64,000 bases of DNA from [Phialemoniopsis] sp. UDSM-2020. Lineage: Eukaryota; Ascomycota; Sordariomycetes; Thyridiales; Thyridiaceae. The notes beneath the pieces were generated by a model. The model ran no database searches. It saw nothing but the letters and a program-made list of their open reading frames with translations, and was not told where the DNA came from. Below, piece after piece: positions 1 through 9,428 of this stretch. The position numbers were made by a program, and so were the translations under genes. Position 1 is the stretch's first letter, and each line of letters starts with the position of its first letter. Where the stretch lies: the NCBI GenBank assembly GCA_018873225.1, contig JAEILZ010000006.1:1240001-1304000 (forward strand), in the 5' to 3' direction.

Positions 1-210
1 CAGTAGGATAACTTGAGAGGCGCAAGAAAGACGGTCCTTGCAGATGAGCCTCGGGTACTTTGGTGAGTTCGTACTTTCGTACTAGAGATGCACGTCTCGT
101 GCCTCTATCGTGAGGGACCTCATGGCGGCAGGTTGCAGCAGCATCATGAAATCGAAACAAGGACTGTGCAACATGAATAGCGAACGAGGTTTCAGATATT
201 TGAGAAGAGA

Positions 211-903
211 TCATAGCAGATTCAAATAGGACGGCCTCTTGGGCGCTTTCGCTTTCCAGGCGCCCAGGAGATCTCTACAAAGGAGCCGAGACCGGACCAG
301 ATCTCCCAGGTATGATTGGGTCAAGAGTAAGAGTTCTAGATGCTCAAATGCAAGAAGAACGTGCAGATAGCCATCGACAAATGACAGATGATGGCGTTTG
401 GATATCGAGCTGCCACGGACTGATCTTGTTGACAGCTTGTACACCACAGGTGGGGAAGGAACATGCGAAGGTGAAATGTGGCATACAGATATGCAGCCGC
501 TTGGCCAGACACTGTAGATACTGGTCGCCGTTATTTGATGCGAACAGTTGACATGGATTGTGAAGTACCTGGTGGCGTCTTGATACCAAGTCCGAAGGTG
601 TGACAGTGATGAGTTGGGTGCATAAGGCATAGATGTATAAGAATGAAGGGTAAACGAGAACACCACAGAAATCTGCACATCGAGCGAACCTGACGACTGG
701 CTGAAACGGATGGCAGTGCAGAAATGGTCAGGAGTGGTTTCTATGAAGAGTGAAGAGAAATTGACAAGCCCAGATGACGAGACAATAAAACGTCGCATAG
801 CCCTCAGTGCTGGGAAGTCGTGATTGGGGAAGAGCACATGGTGTAAATGTCCCAAGCCTGCTCCATTAGGCAAGAGCCTTCTGGCAGGTTGTTGATGAAG
901 CAA
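211..903 (-). CDS. Orphan open reading frame, doubtful gene
   Basis: This is an uninterrupted frame of 230 codons starting with ATG. The product is rich in Ser, Leu and His and shows no domain, signal peptide or membrane segment that I recognise. An open stretch this long is not expected by chance in sequence of about 50 percent GC. The composition, however, does not look like a conserved protein, and the frame could be the shadow of a decayed gene on the other strand. There is no supporting context. I would not annotate it without transcript evidence. Confidence 0.15.
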   Translation of the reverse strand: MLHQQPARRLLPNGAGLGHLHHVLFPNHDFPALRAMRRFIVSSSGLVNFSSLFIETTPDHFCTAIRFSQSSGSLDVQISVVFSFTLHSYTSMPYAPNSSLSHLRTWYQDATRYFTIHVNCSHQITATSIYSVWPSGCISVCHISPSHVPSPPVVYKLSTRSVRGSSISKRHHLSFVDGYLHVLLAFEHLELLLLTQSYLGDLVRSRLLCRDLLGAWKAKAPKRPSYLNLL

Positions 904-923
904 TGCAAAGCCAGGGAGACTAA

Positions 924-949
924 GCCCGGTACCTACCTAGGTACCGGGC
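924..949. repeat. Perfect inverted repeat, 11-bp arms
   Basis: The arms gcccggtacct and aggtaccgggc are exact reverse complements separated by the four bases acct. It could form a hairpin or a cruciform, or bind a dimeric protein. ACCTAGGT-rich runs are frequent in fungal intergenic DNA, so it may be simple-sequence noise. Confidence 0.6.
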
Positions 950-1581
950 ACCATACTGAAATGCCAGCATCGAGAGATTGAGAAGAGATGTCTCATGAGG
1001 AGTGCATGATTGTAGTTAGGTGCTTTACTCGTAAAGTCCATCATTGGCATCACCATCGTTGGTGCTCTCCCTGTCTTCCCCTTAGGTCCAAATTCTACAA
1101 GTAAACCACTACAGCTGTCAAACAGGTGAGACCATGGTTGTCAGCTGCCAAAGACAACCCTCGGCGCGTGTCCTTGGAGAGGCTGAACCCCACTGAGAGG
1201 ACCCGTAAATGCCGGGGCATTCACCGTCTGGCCCACTGGCCGCCCTGGAGAAAGTTGTCCACGGGTCCTTCTCGCTGCGCTGGGCGGCCTTCCCCACTCT
1301 CTGATACCTCGGCATCTCGCCAATTACACGGGCCTAGCGCCGTCTGTCTCACAAACCACCACAGCCCCCTTGGCCCTTGGGGGAGCTGACGCTTTCTTTG
1401 AATGTATCGCGATGACCACTTTCCACTTCAATACTCCTAAAGGCTTTTCATCCTGAGATCCGGACTAGTCTCATTTTGCTGTTGCCCTCGATCAAGGACC
1501 AAGTTGCTATTTTCAGTTACCACCGTTATCCAGCCAGAGAGCAAGAGTGCCAGCTCATAAGAGCCGAGAGATCGAGTCAGG

Positions 1582-3173
1582 ATGCCCTTCGATACCGAGT
1601 TGACAAGGCGGTTGGGGATCAAGGGTGAGCTCACAAATCTACAGCAAGCCGTACAAGTATATCTAGAGAGAACTTTGGGCTGACATGACCTCTTCTCCCG
1701 AAATACAGTCCCTGTCGTGCAAGGTGGCATGATGCACGTCGGTAAGTACAACTCATATGAGTTTGCCCTATATCAAAAACACCAAACAATCAACATGGCC
1801 GTCATGTATTGACGCCTTATCCTGCTGCCAGGAACCGCCGAGCTGGCGTCAGCCGTCTCCAACGCCGGTGGGCTGGGCATCATCACCGCCCTCATCTTCC
1901 CCAACCCAGAGGAGCTGCGCAAGGAGATCCGGCGGTGCCGCACCATGACCCAGAACCCCTTCGGCGTCAACATGACGCTGCTGCCCTCCATGGTCCCGCC
2001 CAACTACGGCGCCTACGCTGACGCCATCATCGAGGAGGGCATCAAGATCGTCGAGACGGCCGGCAACAGCCCCGGCCCTATCATCTCCAAGCTCAAGAAG
2101 GCCGGCATCATCGTGCTACACAAGTGCACCGCCATCCGCCACGCCATCAGCGCTGTCAAGATGGGCGTCGATTTCCTGTCCATCGACGGTTTCGAGTGCG
2201 CAGGGTGAGTCTAGAACCTTGTCCTTCTCCCCCCTTACCCGCATCATGCATCAAATTTTCCCAGATGTTGTCCCCGTATTACGTGCCTTGCTTCTGCTGC
2301 CCATCATCATCATCCCGGGTACGCAATCCATGCTCCCGGGTTGACGCGGGGGCTACACGTAGCGTTTTTGTACAACGCACATCACATGCATGCATGGCTC
2401 TACACACACCTGCACCTGCACACGGTACCTTGCACACCCCAATGCACTGCTGCCTCTTGTCTTTTATTCTTCCCTTTGGCAACAAGCCAATCATTACCTA
2501 CATTTTCAATTTGCCCATCTCGATCCCGAACACACCTCGCCCTTCTTTTCTAAACCCGAAGTCTTGCCGGCCGGTGTGACTTTTAACTGCAACTGTGCCC
2601 GACTAACACGCCACAACTCCCAGCCACGTCGGCGAGTCGGACATCACAAACTTCATCCTGCTCAGCCGCGCCCGCCAGACCCTCAACGTGCCCTTCCTGG
2701 CCTCGGGCGGCTTCGCCGACGGCCACGGCCTCGCCGCCGCCCTGTGCCTCGGCGCCTGCGGCGTCAACATGGGCACGCGCTTCATGTGCACCGTCGAGGC
2801 GCCCGTCCACCTCAAGATCAAGGAGGAGATCGTCCGGGCCCAGGAGACCGACACGACGCTGCTGCTGCGCCGCTGGCGCAACACGACGCGCCTCTACAAG
2901 AACAAGGTCACGACCGAGGCCCTGAAAGTCGAGCGCGAGAGCACCACCGGCAAGTTCGAGGAGGTCGCGCCGCTTGTGAGCGGCAAGCGCGGCAGGCAGG
3001 TCTTCCTCAACGGCGACCCGGAGTACGGCGTGTGGACGGCGGGTCAGGTCATCGGCCTGATCCAGGACATCCCGACCTGCGCCGTGCTGGTGGCGCGGAT
3101 CGAGAAGGAGGCTGAGTCGACGCTGAGGGAGAAGCTGTCCTTCTTCAAGGACGCGCCGCAGTCCAAGCTGTAA
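1582..3173 (+). CDS. Nitronate monooxygenase (2-nitropropane dioxygenase), peroxisomal
   Basis: This is an FMN-dependent enzyme of the nitronate monooxygenase/2-nitropropane dioxygenase family, which oxidises alkyl nitronates such as propionate-3-nitronate to carbonyl compounds. Four exons assemble to 332 aa: 1582-1624, 1709-1741, 1832-2204 and 2624-3173. The family hallmarks are in order: VVQGGMMHVGTAELASAVSN near the N-terminus, GFECAGHVGESD with the catalytic-type His, ASGGFADG and MGTRF, which contribute to the flavin phosphate pocket. The very short second exon is required to give VPVVQGGMMHVG. The protein ends in QSKL, a textbook PTS1, so a peroxisomal matrix location is inferred. Intron 3 is 419 nt, long for this window. 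The gene converges with a peroxisomal thiolase. The family call is firm; the exact substrate is unknown. Confidence 0.93.
2205..2623 (+). other. Unusually long intron in the nitronate monooxygenase gene
   Basis: The intron runs from donor gtgagt to acceptor cag and splits the codon before the catalytic His motif. At 419 nt it is several times the usual intron size here. It contains CA/TG-rich stretches around 2340-2440. The splice is supported because it restores the family motif GFECAGH in frame. Confidence 0.8.
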
Positions 3174-3505
3174 GAAGTCGGAGAGGGGATTGATGGCTTG
3201 AGAGTTTGTAGAGTATAGAACAAGTTTGTGCATTGCATATTGGGTTAGCAAGGACTCAAATACCTTTCCCATCATACTATTGCGATCCATAAGGCATGAC
3301 ACTAAGGTACCGAATCAGTCGCCAAAGACGATTTTATCAAATTTGAGAGATGAACCACACACTTGCAGACCAAAGGGGACACACGATCATACTCATATCT
3401 CAGTCCATTGCAATAAGACTAACAGTCAAGTACGCCTAGAGTTATGCTACATATCCATACATCCGGCCCAGATCATGCCAACAGAAAACATTTCATCAAA
3501 CCTTC
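3174..3505. other. Convergent 3' region
   Basis: These 332 bases lie between the stops of two convergent genes and must hold both 3' UTRs and polyadenylation sites. Nothing else was recognised. Confidence 0.6.
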
Positions 3506-4965
3506 TTACTCGGCAACCCAAACGGCAGCCATGCCCATGCCGGTGCCGATGCACATGCTCGTCACGCCGACCTTTTGGTTCCGCCTCTTCAGCTCGTACA
3601 GCAGCGTCGACACCTGCCGGGCGCCCGTGCAGCCGAGCGGGTGGCCGAAGGCGATGGCGCCGCCCTTGGGGTTGATCTTTTCCTGCGGGATGCCGAGCTC
3701 GTTGGCGCACCACAGGCACTGGCTCGCAAAGGCCTCGTTGATCTCAAAGATGTCGACGTCGTCCTTGGTGATGCCCGTCTTCTCAAAGACCTTGGGGATG
3801 GCCTTCCAGGGGCCGACGCCCATGAGCAGGGGCTTGACGCCGACGATGCTGGCGGCAACGAACTTGCCGAGGATGGTCTGGCCGAGGCGCTCGGCGGTGG
3901 AGCGCTTCATGAGCAGGACGGCGGCGGCACCGTCCGAGATCTGCGAGGCGTTGCCGGCGTGGATGCTGCCGTCCTTGGCGAAGGCCGGGCGGATCTTGCC
4001 GAGCGACTCGGCGGTGATGCCGGGGCGGACGCCGTCGTCGCGGTCGATGACGACCTCCTTGGTCTCGCCGGACTTGGGGTCCTCAAACTTGACCTTGAGG
4101 GGCATGATCTCCTCCTTGAAGAGACCCTGCTCCTGGGCCTTGAGGGCCTTCTGGTATGAGTTGGCGGCGAAGGCATCCTGGGAGGCACGCGAGATGTTGC
4201 GGTCCTTGGCCATCTGCTCGGACAGGACACCCATAGGCACCTTGCAGTTGGCAGCCTCGGGATGTTGCTCGAGGAGATCAGAGAACTCGGTGACAGCGCC
4301 AGGACTGCAAGTTCATACATGTCAGTGGCGTGTTGGTAGGATTGGGACTTCATTGGACATAAACGTACCCGTATTGTGTCGACATGGACTCGACACCAGC
4401 GCCGATACCGACGTCAATCATACCAGCCTTGATCTGGTTGGCAACGTCGACACACGCCTGCAGACCAGACGAGCACTGACGGTTCAGGGTCCGGACGGCG
4501 GTGGACTCTGGGAAGCCGGCGACCAACGAGGCAGCCCTCATCTCGGTGGCACCGCCACCAGGAGCCAGGACGGTACCCACGCAGATATCCTCCACGACGT
4601 TGGGGTCGATGTTGGAACGTTCAATGATGCCCTTCAACGCGCCGGCCACGAGGTCCGCGGCCATGGTGTCTTTGAAACCGCCCTTGCCACCCTTTGTGAA
4701 TGCCGTTCGGAGGCATGCTGTGACGACGATCTGCGAGCAAATACCGGGGTCAGCATCTTTGTCACGACGAGAGAGAAATTGATAGGGTAGTTGCATACAT
4801 CATCGGCGTTCTTCTGCAGGAGCTTGTCGCGGGCGCTGCCGCTGCCAGACAGCTGGCCAGAGATCTGAGAGAGTCTATCGATAGCTAGAGAAGGCGAAGA
4901 CGTGTCAGCTCGCTGTCATTTGCGACGAAGGATCCGACAGTGATCGGGGTTTACCTACCACCCAT
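3506..4965 (-). CDS. Peroxisomal 3-ketoacyl-CoA thiolase
   Basis: This is a degradative thiolase that cleaves 3-ketoacyl-CoA to acetyl-CoA and a shortened acyl-CoA, the last step of beta-oxidation. Four exons give 417 aa: 4965-4959, 4884-4799, 4730-4369 and 4304-3506. The catalytic Cys is in NRQCSSGLQ near residue 117. The C-terminal half carries the His motif GGAIAFGHPLGCTGAR and the second Cys in CIGTGMGMA. The N-terminus contains RLSQISGQL, which fits the PTS2 consensus R-L-x5-Q/H-L and occupies the same place as in yeast Pot1/Fox3, so import through Pex7 is inferred. Exon 1 is only 7 nt (ATG GGT G). The start was chosen because splicing brings PTS2 right behind the initiator Met. An acetoacetyl-CoA thiolase role is less likely because of the PTS2. 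Confidence 0.94.
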
Positions 4966-5535
4966 TGTGACGGTTCTGTTCTTTTGGATATCCAAGTATG
5001 AGCTCGGGAGAGAAGCAGACAGGTGTACAGTACTACGGCAAGGGGATATTTAAGAGAGACAAAGTCAACGAACTCCGATTCTTGTGCGTAGGATGACCTC
5101 GGGAGGAAGTTTGGGTGTGCGATGGAAATGCGAATCGAAGGGCCGGTTGCTTATGAGAAAGACGTCAGATGCGCCGAGGCACTACTTAAAGCGGCATAGC
5201 GGCGCATGAGTACCCCAATCCTCTAGCGCCTTTCACATGCCATTCCACTAAAAGCGTGCCCGTTGCTGCGCCTGGCCAACCAGCCAAATCCCCCGTACCC
5301 CACATTTTGGGGAGCACCGGAGCCCGCCGCCAGATCTCATCCCTCCGTCATCTCAAATGGCCGCCGAATATTTGCATGTGCTCTTTCAGCAAGTAATCAA
5401 TTTCAATTATTTCTTCATTATTCTGTTCTTCCTGTTACTAAGCGTATCACATTCTGCCGTCCCCTCCACGGGAAAAAGTCCGAAGGCTATTGGTACAAGC
5501 CTCGCGAGACTCTAGATGTCGGACTTGTAGTACTG
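4966..5535. other. Thiolase promoter and P450 3' region
   Basis: These 570 bases lie between the thiolase start and the P450 stop. They must hold the thiolase promoter and leader. No binding site was identified with confidence. Confidence 0.5.
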
Positions 5536-7337
5536 TCACTCGATTGGCTCAAACCTCAGATGTAGTTGTTCGCCAGCAGGCCGTCCAGAACTGTTGGTTG
5601 GGAATCCGAGTCAGCCGTGTCACAACATTAGCTTCCCTGGACTGTTTCACAAGACTTACTAGCCGTCTGTCTGCTCCATTCCAGAGTCATCAACCACGTA
5701 GGTGGTAAAGTTGCTGTAGATGGCCGCGAGAACGAGTTTCATCTCTGGATATAATGGTCAGCTATCTTCAAAATCTAAAATGCAATATCGAGATGCATGA
5801 CCTACCGTTTATCGCAAAATTGGACCCGATACACATTCTGCCGCCGGAGCTGAACGCCCAGAACTGCTTGTGTCGTTCCTTGATGCCCTCCTTGTCTTTC
5901 TCGTCGTCTAGCCATCTTCCTGGCACGAACTTCTCAGGCTCTGGGAAGACAGTCCAGTCTCTGTGAAGCGTGTACGCCATCGATGCCACTCTGACACCAG
6001 GAGGCACGATGTAGCTACCAATCTGGCAGAAGCTCGAGGTCTGCCGCGGCTGAGCTCCCGGCAGTGGAGCGTGCAGCCTCAACGTCTCCATGAGCACGGC
6101 GTGAAGCAGTGGAAGTGCGTCAAGATCCTTTGGATTGGGAAGGTTGTCTCCATCAGCGCTGTTTATTTTGAGACAGGGGTGCAGCGAACGAAGCTCGCGC
6201 TGCACTTCACGTTGCAGCTCCAGATCTTGAGACAGCCTCCATGTGGCATACGTCAGCGCGACTCCAGCAGTCTCCTGACCTGCCAATACATGGTCGAACA
6301 GCTCTGACTCTATGGCCAGGTCACGCTTCTGGATCGTGGTCGAATAGATTGGAGAGTCGCTTCCGCGGACTTTCTCCTCCTTATCGATGCCCGACACAAC
6401 AGCTTTCAACACCACAGGCTCGTCCTCAGGAGGGATGTTACCGATGGCTGCCATCACCTCGGACTCGAGCGTCGATTTGCACAACTCGTGGTTCCAATTC
6501 TCGAGCTCCTTGGTGGCCCACTCGACCATCTTTGGGTACAGGCGTAGGCCGAACATCCTACAGATCCCTGTCAGCTGAGGCAGCTCCTGGATGAAGAAGC
6601 CGTTCTCGACGCGGGCCTTGTAAAGCTCGAGCCAGTGTTCGCGATAGCCTTTGTTCTGGATGAAGTTGGTGCCGTTGCGTATGCCCCACAGATAGGATGC
6701 TATGAAGTCCATAGTAGTGCCCAGGAAAAGAGAGTGGACATCGATCCCATGAGGAGCTTGGTAGGGAGCCGCCGACTCTCGCAAGATTGGTAAAAGCCTG
6801 TCAAAGAGAATGACTTTCGACTGTGCCTTCGAAGGCTCTGACGCATGGAGGTACGACTTGGAGTACACGTTGGATATCATGCGCTTCCTAAGCGAGTGCT
6901 CGCGGGAGTTCTTAGTCGAGAACATACACGGAACGCTTCAAGATCACTTAGTGAGTGTGTTCAGACCATACGGTATGATATGAGCAAGCTTACCCATAGT
7001 TGTCAAAGACGGCATACCAGCCGGGCTTCTCGAAGCCTCCGGGATAGACTGTACGCACTCCATCCAATCCATCAATGCTCAACTCTGCTGGCCCGATGCG
7101 GACGATCGGTCCAACCCTTCGATGAGTTGCGAGCAGGGTTCGATTTTCACGGTTCTTGAAACGCTCTCGCAGAATCCAGAACCGTGAAAAGGGTACAGAC
7201 CAGTGGGCATTGGGAATATGTGACAATTGTGACACCCAAGCCGGGTAGATGATTAAGGAGTACACCCCATATGCAAAGATGAAGACTCCAGCCAGAAGGG
7301 GAATAGGAAGTGTTTGCAAGACGTCTTTGAGGGCCAT
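5536..7337 (-). CDS. Cytochrome P450 monooxygenase
   Basis: This is a membrane-anchored microsomal P450 (E-class type). Four exons give 537 aa: 7337-6994, 6935-5806, 5744-5660 and 5590-5536. An N-terminal hydrophobic segment (PIPLLAGVFIFAYGVYSLII) anchors it in the ER. The helix I motif is AGQETAG, the K-helix ExxR is ETLR, the PERF-region equivalent is FVPGRW, and the haem loop is FSSGGRMCIG with the ligand Cys near residue 483. The last two exons are short; the final one is needed to give the usual P450 ending EQLHLRFEPIE. The substrate is unknown and I could not assign a CYP family. No secondary-metabolite backbone gene lies nearby, so a role as a stand-alone detoxification or modification enzyme is possible. 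Confidence 0.92.
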
Positions 7338-9428
7338 GATGATTGGAAGCAGGCGCAGGCTGATGATCAGAAATGTCTACTGGTCATTCCCATCTGCACC
7401 GTTATCATGCCGGGTAACCAGGGCGTTTTATAGGATGCGCAAGCATCCAAAGCTAGGCACATAAGCTTTTCAGCAGACTTATGCATCATCAAGCACCAAT
7501 GCAACCTCGTATGTCGGCATTGGTCGGCGCCCAAACTTGGAGCAGCCAACACACCGGAGAGCACCAGCCGTCCCTGGATCACAGATCTCGAGCTCGAGAC
7601 CGCTGCCACCGTCGATATCCTGCCCCTGACCGCCAATGTCAACAACGGTCAAGAGGTGTAAGTCGGATAGGCGCCCCGGAAGTCGCACCCCCGGACGCGC
7701 TTGACCGCCAAAAGCCAGTGAGGCTGAAACACCCAATCGGATAGGCCCGTTGGAGGCTTGCAAGTCGGCGACCTGGACACGGCGAGCGAGGGCAAGGTGA
7801 CGAAGCCAAGGAACCCAATCGGGTAGGCCCGCAGCCACCTGAGCCACCGAGCCACCTGGCTGGGAGTATGCAGAGCCCGGCACTATTGACGGGGTCAAGT
7901 GAAACGCGGCGTTACACCCGCGCGACTAGCTGTCGACTAGAGCAACGTCTTTTGAAGCTATCCAGCCATACCCCGGAGATTATTCGCGACGATCAGACGA
8001 GGGGCTGAAGAAGCTGAGTCTGTCGGGTGTGGGAGGTAATGTACAATACGGACTCCCCTCAATGGTGACGACAACTTGTACGAGCCATGGCTGTTGGTGT
8101 TGCGGGGTTCTTCCCCAGGTGATCTAAAGCAGGCAAGGTTGCGATTGGCTTGCACATCTTTGAAGGGCTGTACTAGATCTATCTAGCTGCGACGTTGACT
8201 TCGATATATCGGAAATTCTTGGCTTTTTCTGATGATCGTTGGGCTTGATGCAAGCAAGCTTTGGTTTGTGTACCGCGAGGCGCAGGTTGAACTGAGGTCA
8301 GTGCTTCTCGTCACCCGCCAGACGACGGTACGGTGCTGCAGAATGTCGTTTAAGTTCATGCGCGTATGACAAACAGCTGTCAATGCTTCTCAACCGCATG
8401 GCCACACCATTGCTCAAATCAAGGGCGGTGTCTTGTATGCAGTTGTCAGGGGTAGTTACGGCTGTAGGACTGATCAAGGTTGGAGGCATCTCTTACTTTC
8501 GAGCAAAACTCGATGTTCTCGAACCCAGTTGCGATATTATACTATGTGTATCATGTTGCTGAAATGTCATTGCAAGGTTGACACTTTGTGAGTCCTAGAA
8601 ATGATTGTGCACCGTATGTTCTATTTCAGCGGAGATTCATACTAGCAAAGATAAAACCTGCCACCATGCTTTTACCTTTGCTCTTTTCTTTTGCTAATGG
8701 CAAGAACTTCTTGGTGTATTACTGCATAATCCATCGTTACTGTCAAAATACCAAGATCAGTCAGTAACACAATGTTGGGCCTCTTCGATGAATCTCAACG
8801 TACTTTATTAGATCTCCTTTCAAGGAGTTAGTGATAATTCATTCCTAGCCAAGACAAGGTAATGCATTTAGCTCTACTCGACTGCTCGTTATATCAGAAA
8901 GAATTAGGACAATTGCCCAGCCATTTTCTACGGAGTTATACGGCCAGATAGAGACAAGTTCAGTTCTGATAGGAATCGCTATCTTCGGCTTCTGTAACTT
9001 TTGTAAAGCTAAGCCAAATGCAGAGTTCCATCAGGAGCGAGGATGACTCTTCATGCTTCCTAGCAGCCATTGAGATAATCGTTAGTGGGGTTTCAGAGTC
9101 ATACAGGTTGGCTGCCTACCAAAGACGGGCCCTGACTCCTAGGAACTCCGCTGAAAGATCCACTGTTTTGGCTCATTGTCAGCCCTACCACGCTCAATGA
9201 AATTTCAGCTCATGACGTACAAGGATCTTTGGCAGATTATTCGCCTCCAGGAATAGAACCTCCGAAGCATTTGCGACCACTTCTAGCATCATGAGCATAG
9301 AGTATATTATGGCCACTTTAATTTGTCACATCTAGCTGGGCTCTCTGTATTATTCTTCTCAACTGACTACAAGAAAGTACAACTGAAACACACATGTTCT
9401 TATACATCTTTTCAACACCTATACCAAC
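7338..9428. other. 2.1 kb gene-free spacer between divergent P450 and F-box genes
   Basis: The left part (about 7480-7900) is GC-rich and holds a repeated motif. The rest, especially 8180-9400, is AT-richer with many stop codons in all frames and no recognisable protein. It must contain the promoters of the P450 (leftward) and the F-box gene (rightward). It could also hold decayed mobile DNA, but I saw no terminal repeats or reverse transcriptase/transposase remnants. Confidence 0.5.
7663..7832. repeat. Three related copies of a TCGGRTAGGC motif
   Basis: The 19-mer acccaatcggataggcccg at 7731-7749 recurs with one mismatch at 7813-7831. A shorter relative, tcggataggcgcc, begins at 7663. The copies are 70-85 bp apart, in direct orientation, and lie about 330-500 bp upstream of the P450 start codon. 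Confidence 0.75.

Larger units (their letters stand above)
1..1581. other. Gene-free left flank and NMO promoter
   Basis: I recognise no conserved protein here. It holds one long orphan open frame on the minus strand (211-903), a perfect 11-bp inverted repeat at 924-949, and the upstream region of the nitronate monooxygenase gene. The leader of that gene probably starts within the last 200 bases. No tRNA or transposon was recognised. Confidence 0.5.

Noticed and set aside
3444..4790. 448-codon plus-strand open frame over the thiolase gene
   Set aside because: It is antisense to a clearly conserved enzyme and its product has no family resemblance. It is a codon-bias shadow of GC-rich third positions.
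7479..7898. 139-codon minus-strand open frame in the P450 promoter
   Set aside because: It is caused by the GC-rich repeated motif block, with no similarity that I recognise.
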